Assembly (NCBI GenBank): GCA_002482775.1
Contig: DLGQ01000115.1
Span: forward strand, 64,813 to 82,216
From: Flavobacteriales bacterium UBA7690
GTDB lineage: Bacteria > Bacteroidota > Bacteroidia > Flavobacteriales_F > PHOS-HE28
DNA: 17,404 nucleotides
Direction: 5' to 3'
Shown: in pieces, positions 7,403-13,653 of the stretch
How positions within the stretch are numbered: the first letter of the stretch is position 1
Layout of the letters: each line of letters starts with the position of its first letter
Notes under the pieces: generated by a model
Told to the model about the DNA's origin: nothing
Databases searched by the model: none
What the model saw: the letters and a program-made list of their open reading frames with translations, nothing else
Program-made: the position numbers and the translations under genes

Positions 7403-8890
7403 TCAGCTCCACCCGAGCGTCCCCCCACACAACCACCATGTCCTGCCAAAGCCCAGGTCACGCAAGGCCTGCGCCGCCTGCGCGCTCCTTCCTCCGCCTT
7501 TGGCGCACACCGTCACGATGCGCTGCTTGCGCGACCAGCTCCGCGCCTGGTCCAAAAGTTCGGTGAGCGGAATGTTGATAGCATCCGGCAAATGACCGGA
7601 AGCGAATTCCTCGGGTGAGCGTACGTCCACCACGCGGACATCGGGGCGACCGAGCAGGGGTTTCAGGGACTCGGGCTCCAAACACTTCCGCGCGGAAGGT
7701 ATACGCACCCATACCACCACACCACTGATCACCGTGACCGCACCGATAGCAAGGATCGACGCTGTGATGCCGAAGCGATCCGCGATGAGGCCGGTCGCCA
7801 ACGCACCGATGGCGTAACCCAGATCGCGCCATAGGCGGAAGATACCTACTGCTTCGCTACGCTGCTGTGGGTGTGTATGTGCGGCCAACACGGCGAGGAA
7901 GGTGGGGTAGACCAGCGCGGTGCCCAGACCCAGCGCGGCGCTGAGGGCGATGTACGCGCCATTTGTATGCACGAAGGGCAGACCGAGGATGGCTGCGCCT
8001 TGTAACACCATGCCCACTACCAGCAGCAGTTTGCGGTCCGCATGATCGGCTAGCTTTCCGGTGAAGAGTTGGCCGAGGCCCCACACCGCTGGGTATACCG
8101 CCGCAATGGCACCGATGCGTTCCTGATCGAAGCCTTCGCTGAGCAGCAGCACGGGCAGCAGGCCCCAGAGCATCCCGTCGTTCAGGTTGTTCACCAGCCC
8201 GGCCTGCGTCACACTACCCAGCGTACGGTGCGTCAGGCTGGTCTCCACGAACACGCGTTTCAATTTTGGCACGGTGCTCTTTGCGCTCTCCGCGGCCACA
8301 TGGTGCCCGGTGTCCTTCACCCAGAGCAGCGTGAGCAACAAACCCATCACGGCGATGACGATACCCACCTGAAAGGGCACGGGCCGAGGCCCGTAGTGTG
8401 CCGCGAGGTATCCGGTGAGGAAGGCCATGCCGCCTACGGCGAGGTAGCCAGCGAACTCATTCAGACCCATGGCCAAGCCGCGATCTTTCTCGCCTACAAG
8501 GTCCATCTTCATCACCACCGTACTGCTCCACGCAAAACCCTGGTGGATGCCCAAGAGGATATTCGCCGCGACGATCCAGGCCCATACATCCGCGTAGATC
8601 AACATGAAAGGCACGGGCAATGCGAGCACCCAGCCGGTGACGAGCAATGCCTTACGACCGTAGCGCCCAGCAAGCCTTCCGGTGAAGTAGTTCGCCAGCG
8701 CCTTGCTGATGCCAAAAGCCATGATGAAGCTGAGCGCGGCGGAGTGTGATGCGACGCCGAACTCCAGCTCCGCTAGCACCGGCAACACCGTGCGTTCGAT
8801 GCCCACCATGCCGCCTACGAAGGCGTTCACGATCACGAGCAGGGTGAACTGTTTCCAGTTCTGACGGAGGCCGAGGGTGGTGGTATTCAT
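7403..8890 (-). CDS. MFS transporter fused to a C-terminal rhodanese domain
   Basis: A 495-residue fusion. Residues ~10-398 form a 12-helix major facilitator with MFS loop motifs such as GRLAGRYGRKAL (71-82) and GKLADHADRK (278-287). Residues ~407-495 are a rhodanese domain: VVDVRSPEEFASGHLPDAIN, then the active loop C462-A-K-G-G-G-R468. That loop has five residues between Cys and Arg, against four in ordinary rhodaneses. The ATG overlaps the acr3 stop in an ATGA junction (8887-8890), so translation is probably coupled and the protein belongs to the arsenic operon. It may export an arsenic species, with the rhodanese part acting on it as a reductase, phosphatase or sulfurtransferase. This is inference, and the substrate is unknown. 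In-frame sequence upstream of 8890 is shadow coding inside acr3. Confidence 0.88.
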   Translation of the reverse strand: MNTTTLGLRQNWKQFTLLVIVNAFVGGMVGIERTVLPVLAELEFGVASHSAALSFIMAFGISKALANYFTGRLAGRYGRKALLVTGWVLALPVPFMLIYADVWAWIVAANILLGIHQGFAWSSTVVMKMDLVGEKDRGLAMGLNEFAGYLAVGGMAFLTGYLAAHYGPRPVPFQVGIVIAVMGLLLTLLWVKDTGHHVAAESAKSTVPKLKRVFVETSLTHRTLGSVTQAGLVNNLNDGMLWGLLPVLLLSEGFDQERIGAIAAVYPAVWGLGQLFTGKLADHADRKLLLVVGMVLQGAAILGLPFVHTNGAYIALSAALGLGTALVYPTFLAVLAAHTHPQQRSEAVGIFRLWRDLGYAIGALATGLIADRFGITASILAIGAVTVISGVVVWVRIPSARKCLEPESLKPLLGRPDVRVVDVRSPEEFASGHLPDAINIPLTELLDQARSWSRKQRIVTVCAKGGGRSAQAAQALRDLGFGRTWWLCGGTLGWS

Positions 8891-9921
8891 GTGTACTGCC
8901 ACCGCTTGGCGATCCTGACGAGATGCAACATGATCGGCACTTCGATCAGCACGCCCACCACGGTGACCAATGCCGCACCACTGTTCAAGCCGAAAAGCGC
9001 GATCGCCACTGCTACGGAGAGCTCGAAGAAGTTGCTCGCCCCGATCATGCTCGCTGGTGCGCATGTCCGGTACGGGAGTTTCAGCCAACGGCCTCCTTTC
9101 CAACTCAGGAAGAAGATGAAGTAGGTCTGCAACGAAAGCGGGATGGCGATGAGCAGGATGTCCAACGGGTTGGCGAGGATCTTCTGCCCTTGAAAGGCGA
9201 AGAGCAGCACTAATGTGGACAGCAGCGCGATGATGGACATCGGCTTCAGCATGGGCAGGAAACGTGTCTTGAACCACACTTCCCCTTTGGTGCTTATCAA
9301 CCAGCGGTGCGTTAGGTAGCCCGCTGCGAGCGGGATCACCACGAAGACGAAGACCGAGGTGACCAGCACGCCCCAAGGGATGACGATCCCCGTGATGCCC
9401 AACAACAATTGCACGATGGGGATGAAGAGCACCAGCAGGATCAGGTCGTTCACGCTCACTTGCACCAGTGTGTAGTTGGGGTCGCCACCGCTCAGATAGC
9501 TCCACACGAAGACCATTGCCGTGCAGGGCGCGGCACCGAGCAGGATGGCCCCGGCGATGTACTCGTCCGCCAGTTCAGGTGTGATCCAGGCTGCGTAGAT
9601 CTTGGTGAAGAAGATCCAGGCGAAGAAGGCCATGGTGAAGGGCTTGATCAACCAGTTCACCACCACGGTAAGGCCCAACCCCTTCAACTGCGGACCGATC
9701 TTGCGCACACTGTCGAAGTCCACCTGGACCATCATGGGGAAGATCATCAACCAGATCAGAATGGCCACCGGGATGTTCACCGTGTTGATCTCCATGTCGG
9801 CGATGACCTGCATGCCGCTGCCGGCCAATTCGCCCACCGCGATGCCCGCCGCGATGCAGAGAAGCACCCACGCGGTGAGGTACTTCTCGAAGAAACCGAT
9901 GGTAGGCGTGGAGGCGCTCAT
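8887..9921 (-). CDS. acr3: ACR3-family arsenite efflux permease
   Basis: A 344-residue, roughly ten-helix membrane protein that exports arsenite in exchange for protons. The conserved pore cysteine is Cys133 in GAAPCTAMVFVWSYL, and the conserved glutamate of the last helices is Glu327 in GVLIEVPIML; both are functionally important in the family. The sequence LSGGDPNYTLVQVSVNDLI is also characteristic. The start ATG at 9921 gives a family-typical N-terminus; an in-frame ATG at 9987 would add a Cys-containing tail read from repeat-rich intergenic DNA and is less likely. It lies 113 bp after arsC and shares an ATGA overlap with the MFS/rhodanese gene. Confidence 0.95.
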   Translation of the reverse strand: MSASTPTIGFFEKYLTAWVLLCIAAGIAVGELAGSGMQVIADMEINTVNIPVAILIWLMIFPMMVQVDFDSVRKIGPQLKGLGLTVVVNWLIKPFTMAFFAWIFFTKIYAAWITPELADEYIAGAILLGAAPCTAMVFVWSYLSGGDPNYTLVQVSVNDLILLVLFIPIVQLLLGITGIVIPWGVLVTSVFVFVVIPLAAGYLTHRWLISTKGEVWFKTRFLPMLKPMSIIALLSTLVLLFAFQGQKILANPLDILLIAIPLSLQTYFIFFLSWKGGRWLKLPYRTCAPASMIGASNFFELSVAVAIALFGLNSGAALVTVVGVLIEVPIMLHLVRIAKRWQYT

Positions 9922-9940
9922 GGACAGAATAACTCGACCG

Positions 9941-10019
9941 CAGATGGCGCAGATGAAGTACGGTCCACCATGAAGTGTGCGATCCACGGTGGGTTATCTG
10001 CGTGCATCTGCTTCATCTG
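9941..10019 (-). repeat. Inverted pair of CATCTG repeats between arsC and acr3
   Basis: On the plus strand CAGAT occurs at 9941 and 9950. The complementary ATCTG occurs at 9996, 10006 and 10015, so the two sides form inverted arms of CATCTG-N3-CATCTG about 40 bp apart. Between them are shorter complementary pieces (ccacc near 9965 and ggtgg near 9988). The arrangement resembles a dispersed REP/BIME-like element able to fold into a long imperfect hairpin. It could stabilise or attenuate the arsC-acr3 transcript. The 113-bp gap holds no gene. Confidence 0.4.
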
Positions 10020-10034
10020 TGGCCGTATTGCATT

Positions 10035-10664
10035 TCATTCTGCGGCACGTTGCATCACATACCACAGCTCTGCGGCGATCTGCAGGCAGCGTTCGTCGTA
10101 GCGTGCGGCTTCTTCGGGCGTTCCATCAGCCTCCTTCGGATCGTTGTACGGCAGGCTGATGCGGTCCAGCGCGCCGAACACGATGGGGCAATTCTTATCG
10201 GCCTCGGAGCAGGTCATCACCGCGCAGAAGTCCTTCTGTGGATTTGCGGGATCGTCGTACTTCTTGCTCCAACAGGTCTCGGCTTTCCGGTCGGTCGAGA
10301 AGGACACATCGTACATGGGATTCTTTCCTTCTGGCTTCACCACGTGAAATCCCGCCCGTTCCACAGCGGCAACTGCGCGTGGGTTGAAGGCCGTGGCTTC
10401 GGTGCCACCGCTGTAGGTGCGCACATGGTCCTGTGCAAAGTGCCAGGCCGCCGTGGCCGCCCATAATTGGCTCAGGTGGCTGCGCCGACTGTTGTGCGTG
10501 CAGATGAAGGTGAGGTCGGCAGTTGCGTCTGCCGCCCTACGTTCCTTCACGAATTCAACAAGAAGGTCCAAGCTTTCCTTGCGGTCGCTAGGGATCGTGG
10601 CGATGGCCGGGACCACACGCTCATCCACATAGCGTTGCAGGTCGGGGTGAAGCGTGCGGTCCAT
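10035..10664 (-). CDS. arsC: Arsenate reductase, low-molecular-weight phosphatase type
   Basis: A 209-residue enzyme that reduces arsenate to arsenite so it can be exported. The phosphatase loop is C55-T-H-N-S-R-R61 (CX5R), and the two further cysteines of the thioredoxin-coupled relay are present as T-C152-S-E-A-D and N-C159-P, corresponding to the second and third cysteines of the S. aureus enzyme. The protein is longer than the ~130-residue S. aureus type because of an N-terminal helical extension (1-50). This long form is common in Bacteroidota. Start 10664 is preferred because the mature family begins there; an in-frame ATG at 10712 would add 16 hydrophobic residues. It lies 66 bp after arsM. 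Confidence 0.9.
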   Translation of the reverse strand: MDRTLHPDLQRYVDERVVPAIATIPSDRKESLDLLVEFVKERRAADATADLTFICTHNSRRSHLSQLWAATAAWHFAQDHVRTYSGGTEATAFNPRAVAAVERAGFHVVKPEGKNPMYDVSFSTDRKAETCWSKKYDDPANPQKDFCAVMTCSEADKNCPIVFGALDRISLPYNDPKEADGTPEEAARYDERCLQIAAELWYVMQRAAE

Positions 10665-10730
10665 GGGAGTACAAGTCGTCAAGAGGGAAAGGCAGATCGA
10701 GGGGAGAAGCATGGTCGCTTGAGTATTCGT

Positions 10731-11645
10731 TCAGCAGCAACCGGAACCGAGATCGCAACCGGGTAGCGCGTGAACGCCTTCAGGATTGGCCGCTGTAAGG
10801 TCCTTCAGTGCAGTGCTCTTCTTTGTTCCAAGTGAAGTGTTCAAGCTCTTTCGTGCGAACACGGTGATGCTGAAGATGCCGGTCCCGCTTGCCTTGAAAG
10901 CAGCCAGCTCTTCGGCGCTCAGGTAGTTGGACAGGATATCGTCCGGCACGATGATGGGCTTGCGTTTTTGCACCGTGACCGCTTCGAAGCCGAGCTCATG
11001 GATGATGCCGAGGTATTCGCTCTCCTGCATCGCGCCGCTCACGCAACCGGCGTACATCTCCGCCGCCTTTTCCAGATTGGCGGGAAGATCACCGCGTAGC
11101 ACCACGTCGCTGATGCTGAAATGCCCACCGGGTCTCAATACCCTCAAGACTTCGGCGAAGGCTTTGCGTTTGTCCGGTACGAGGTTCAGGACGCAGTTGC
11201 TCACCACCACGTCCACCATGCTGTCCGAGAGCGGCAGGGCCTCAATGTCACCTTGGCGGAATTCAACATTCTGGTAGCCGATCTTGGCCGCATTGGCCAT
11301 TGCTTTGGCCACCATTTCGGGAGTGAAGTCCACGCCGATCACGCGGCCGTCCTCACCGGTCTCGGCCCGGGCCACAAAGCAGTCGTTGCCTGCACCACTT
11401 CCAAGGTCGAGCACGGTCTGCCCAGGCTTGATCAGCGCGAATTGCGTCGGCAGTCCGCACCCCAGGCCGAGGTCGGCTTCAGGGTTGTAGCCTTCCACCT
11501 GGGAGTAGTCATCACTGAAAATACTGTACACCTCGCTCGAGCATCCCCCAGCGCCGCAACAGCTGCTGGCGTTCGTCTGCTTATCCTGTTGAGCGATCTC
11601 CGCGTATTTCGCGCGGACCATGTCCTTGGTCTCTTGAGCTTTCAT
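10731..11645 (-). CDS. arsM: Arsenite S-adenosylmethionine methyltransferase
   Basis: A 304-residue cytoplasmic methyltransferase that converts As(III) to methylated, partly volatile forms. The SAM-binding motif is VLDLGSGAGND at 78-88, followed by the acidic ribose-binding VIGVDFTPEM. The As(III)-binding cysteines are probably C63 (GLGCGLP), C151 (SNCVLNL) and C201 (GCVSGA); the 50-residue spacing of the last two equals that between the two catalytic cysteines of the algal enzyme. Extra cysteines cluster at SSCCGAGGC (27-35) and at the very end, GCDLGSGCC (296-304). It sits 37 bp after arsR and heads the operon's enzymes. Confidence 0.95.
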   Translation of the reverse strand: MKAQETKDMVRAKYAEIAQQDKQTNASSCCGAGGCSSEVYSIFSDDYSQVEGYNPEADLGLGCGLPTQFALIKPGQTVLDLGSGAGNDCFVARAETGEDGRVIGVDFTPEMVAKAMANAAKIGYQNVEFRQGDIEALPLSDSMVDVVVSNCVLNLVPDKRKAFAEVLRVLRPGGHFSISDVVLRGDLPANLEKAAEMYAGCVSGAMQESEYLGIIHELGFEAVTVQKRKPIIVPDDILSNYLSAEELAAFKASGTGIFSITVFARKSLNTSLGTKKSTALKDLTAANPEGVHALPGCDLGSGCC

Positions 11646-11682
11646 TCTGTGTCACTCCGGAATAGACCCGGAATCGTGTTGC

Positions 11683-12015
11683 TCAGCAGCAGCTGCTGCC
11701 GATGGGTTTGTATTTGTTGAACATGTCGTTGAACGTTGCTTGCACCTTCGCCCAGGTCTTCGGGTCGATGCAGTAGCAGACACTCGTGCCTTCCACGGTT
11801 CCGGTGATGAAGCCTGCTTCCTTCAGTTCACGTAGATGCTGGCTGATGGTGGCCTGTGCCAACCCGAGTTCCTCCACTAATCCGCCACAGACGCAGGCGT
11901 TCTGTTTCAGCAGGTACTGCAGGATGGCGATGCGCGCCGGGTGCCCCAGCACCTTGGCCCACGTGGCCAGCTGATTCTGTTGCGCGGTAAAAAGATCGGT
12001 CTTGGTGATGCCCAT
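11683..12015 (-). CDS. arsR: ArsR-family As(III)-responsive repressor
   Basis: A 110-residue winged-helix repressor that leaves DNA when it binds As(III). The recognition helix lies in LGLAQATISQHLRELKEAG (50-68). The sensor pair C41-V-C43 falls at the start of the DNA-binding region, like the ELCVC site of classical ArsR. More cysteines occur at C80 and C82 and as a terminal pair, C109-C110. It is the first gene of the arsenic operon and has its own promoter with two operators directly upstream, so it is almost certainly autoregulated. The leader is only about 10-15 bases long. Confidence 0.95.
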   Translation of the reverse strand: MGITKTDLFTAQQNQLATWAKVLGHPARIAILQYLLKQNACVCGGLVEELGLAQATISQHLRELKEAGFITGTVEGTSVCYCIDPKTWAKVQATFNDMFNKYKPIGSSCC

Positions 12016-12028
12016 GGTCCACTAATAG

Positions 12029-12044
12029 ATCGCAATATTACGAT
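12029..12044 (-). promoter_or_regulatory. ArsR operator, promoter-proximal
   Basis: ATCGCAATATTACGAT is a near-perfect palindrome: only one symmetric pair (C5/A12) fails to match. It contains the predicted -7 box and ends 14 bases from the arsR start. Bound repressor would block polymerase. Confidence 0.8.
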
Positions 12045-12061
12045 AGTATGATCCATCGCAA
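12033..12061 (-). promoter_or_regulatory. arsR operon promoter
   Basis: On the minus strand TTG (12061-12059) is followed by 18 bases and then TAATATTG (12040-12033), a one-mismatch fit to the Bacteroidota TTG / TAnnTTTG promoter with proper spacing. Transcription would start near 12026-12028. The -33 part lies inside the distal operator and the -7 part inside the proximal one. Confidence 0.65.
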
Positions 12062-12070
12062 CATTACGAT
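12055..12070 (-). promoter_or_regulatory. ArsR operator, promoter-distal
   Basis: ATCGCAACATTACGAT differs from the proximal operator at one base only and keeps the ATCG...CGAT ends. The two copies begin 26 bp apart, about two and a half helical turns. This copy covers the -33 TTG. Confidence 0.75.
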
Positions 12071-12102
12071 GATGACAATTCTTGGATGGCTGAGGGACCC
12101 GT

Positions 12103-12804
12103 TCAGGGCAAGGCGACCAACAAGCTCATGCTGCCGGCCTCGAACCGCATGGCTTCCACATGCCCCATCCAGTTGCGCTCCGCAGTGATCGCGTGGACGT
12201 GGATGTTCGTGTCGTGATGGGTGAAGACGGCCTTGTGCTCGGTGGAGAAGAATCCGAGCGCATCGGCCACCCTTGCAGTGGTTCGGTAGTGCTTGTTGTC
12301 GCGGTGGGCATCGTCGGGGCCGTTCACCACTGTGCCCGTTGGAAGGTCAACAATGTGCGCATCGATCGAAGTGAATTTACCGCTCAACCGGAAGGCGAAT
12401 GGCTGGCCAAGTGCTGCGTACCGTGTGGTGAGGAAGGCATCCAACGTGGACAGGTCGACCACCGTATCCGGTAGTTCCACCGCGGTCCATGAGTCCACGT
12501 GCTGATGCACGAAGAACGGTGACTTCGTACGCGGTTCGATCTCTACGGTCATTGCGCCATCACCGTGTGCGCTCGAACGGAAGACAGTGCCATCCAAGAT
12601 GAGCACTTCACCCTGCAAGTATTCCACAGGGCCGATGCCGTTTACGCCGGGTACAGCTAGGGTGTCCAACGCGATCAGGCCTGCCATTTGACCATTGAAC
12701 ATGGTGCTCCTCATAGCACCGGTAGGTATCACCGGTCCGTTCTGGGCGGTAAGGGCCTGAGCTATGCCACACAGCAGCACAGAAGCGAATGAACGCTGAT
12801 GCAT
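12103..12804 (-). CDS. Exported acetolactate-decarboxylase-like protein
   Basis: A 233-residue protein with a signal peptide (1-20, ending LTA). The rest resembles alpha-acetolactate decarboxylase: VNGIGPVEYLQGEVLILDG (54-72), PFAFRLSGKF (135-144), and a C-terminal H202-V-H204 followed by G-H215-V, matching the HxH...GHV zinc ligands of that enzyme. Catalysis would convert acetolactate to acetoin, but export and the absence of an acetolactate synthase here leave the physiological role open. It follows the lipoprotein rhodanese by 22 bp and is probably its operon partner. It ends 33 bp before the distal ArsR operator. A divergent member of the family with a different substrate is equally possible. 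Confidence 0.6.
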   Translation of the reverse strand: MHQRSFASVLLCGIAQALTAQNGPVIPTGAMRSTMFNGQMAGLIALDTLAVPGVNGIGPVEYLQGEVLILDGTVFRSSAHGDGAMTVEIEPRTKSPFFVHQHVDSWTAVELPDTVVDLSTLDAFLTTRYAALGQPFAFRLSGKFTSIDAHIVDLPTGTVVNGPDDAHRDNKHYRTTARVADALGFFSTEHKAVFTHHDTNIHVHAITAERNWMGHVEAMRFEAGSMSLLVALP

Positions 12805-12826
12805 CGTCGCGTTCAGCGGACCCGCA

Positions 12827-13204
12827 TCATTTTACTACTGGTCTCCCTGAGTTAGTCCACGCACCGATACCGCCGGAGAGGTCCACCACATCGGTGAATC
12901 CTTGCTTCACAAGGAAGTCGCGGGCAGCGGCACTGCGTCGGCCGGAGGCGCAATAGAGCAGAACGGGCTTGGACTTGTCAAGCTTGGGAGCGATCGCTTC
13001 CAACTCGCCATTGGTCCAGTCGAAGTTGCGCGCTTCAGCGAGGTGTCCACCTTGGAATTCACCAGCGGTGCGGACATCCAATAATTGAGCTCCCTGCTCT
13101 GTTAAGCGAGCGTCGAAGCCGGTGGCATCCAGACTTCCACTGCCTTGACCGGGAGCTGTGCATGCGAACAAGAGGATCGAAAGGAGAAGAAGGAACTGGC
13201 GCAT
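12827..13204 (-). CDS. Lipoprotein rhodanese
   Basis: A 125-residue single-domain rhodanese sent to the envelope: the N-terminus MRQFLLLLSILLFAC carries a lipobox ending at Cys15. Domain hallmarks are LLDVRTAGEFQGGHL (41-55) and the active loop C85-A-S-G-R-R90 of normal CX4R length. Rhodaneses move sulfane sulfur from persulfide or thiosulfate to a thiol or cyanide acceptor. A periplasmic location would fit work next to SoxB and the DsrE-like protein. The start at 13204 is chosen because it opens the signal sequence; a longer in-frame reading to 13300 overlaps the upstream gene. A box TATCTTTC (minus strand, ~13227-13220) resembles a -7 element but has no -33 partner. Confidence 0.88.
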   Translation of the reverse strand: MRQFLLLLSILLFACTAPGQGSGSLDATGFDARLTEQGAQLLDVRTAGEFQGGHLAEARNFDWTNGELEAIAPKLDKSKPVLLYCASGRRSAAARDFLVKQGFTDVVDLSGGIGAWTNSGRPVVK

Positions 13205-13272
13205 AGGGTTGTTGTTAAGACGAAAGATAGGACCGCGCAGGGGCACGATCCCATCCTTCCTGTCATGAAGTA

Positions 13273-13575
13273 TCACTTCAAGTTGTTCACGTTGGTCCAC
13301 GGCCCGCCGTTGTACACCTCATAACCTTGGGCCTTCAGCATGTCGGCGGCCATGCCACTGCGCGCACCACTGCGGCAACAGGTGATCACGGGTTTGTCCT
13401 TGTTGATCTTCTTCATCTGGTCCTGGATGCGGTCCAAAGGGATGTTGATGGATCCGGCCACATGCCCACTGCGGAACTCGTCCGGTGTGCGCACGTCCAC
13501 GATCGTTGCGCCTTCGTTGATCTTCTCGCGGAGGTCCACTTTGGGGCCGCCGATGCCGAACAGGTTCTTGAACAT
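13273..13575 (-). CDS. Cytoplasmic single-domain rhodanese
   Basis: A 100-residue rhodanese with no export signal. It shows TIVDVRTPDEFRSGHVAGSI (24-43) and the active loop C67-R-S-G-A-R72 (CX4R), preceded by a second cysteine, C66, which could form a vicinal disulfide or persulfide relay. Likely role: cytoplasmic sulfur transfer. It is the first gene after the porin and has its own predicted promoter with a Crp/Fnr-like palindrome, so the two rhodaneses and perhaps the decarboxylase-like gene may form one unit starting here. Spacing to the lipoprotein rhodanese is 68 bp. Confidence 0.9.
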   Translation of the reverse strand: MFKNLFGIGGPKVDLREKINEGATIVDVRTPDEFRSGHVAGSINIPLDRIQDQMKKINKDKPVITCCRSGARSGMAADMLKAQGYEVYNGGPWTNVNNLK

Positions 13576-13601
13576 GGTCTTGGTGTTGTGCTTGTGCAGT
13601 G

Positions 13602-13609
13602 CAAAGGTG
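13602..13609 (-). promoter_or_regulatory. -7-like box before the cytoplasmic rhodanese
   Basis: On the minus strand CACCTTTG fits TAnnTTTG with one mismatch and is followed by CAC. It ends 26 bases before the ATG. No -33 TTG is present, which fits a promoter that depends on the activator site just upstream. Confidence 0.45.
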
Positions 13610-13630
13610 CGAAGTCAGCTGCCCTTGATC

Positions 13631-13646
13631 TGTGAGGGAGGTCACA
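13631..13646 (-). promoter_or_regulatory. Crp/Fnr-like palindrome before the cytoplasmic rhodanese
   Basis: TGTGA-GGGAGG-TCACA is a perfect TGTGA-N6-TCACA inverted repeat, the well-known Crp-type half-site arrangement. Its centre is 36.5 bp upstream of the last G of the TTTG box at 13602, roughly -42 relative to the inferred start, which is where class II activators bind. It lies between the porin stop and the rhodanese start. Confidence 0.55.
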
Positions 13647-13653
13647 CACCCGA

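Noticed and set aside
8891..9505. N-terminal extension of the MFS/rhodanese frame
   Set aside because: This stretch lies within acr3 in another frame; the ATGA junction and the start of the first MFS helix place the real start at 8890.
11656..11672. Small hairpin TCCGG-N7-CCGGA between arsR and arsM
   Set aside because: The stem is only 5 bp with no T-run, so neither a terminator nor an attenuator is supported.
11686..11699. 14-bp palindrome GCAGCAGCTGCTGC
   Set aside because: Explained by the codons AGC AGC TGC TGC for the Ser-Ser-Cys-Cys end of ArsR.
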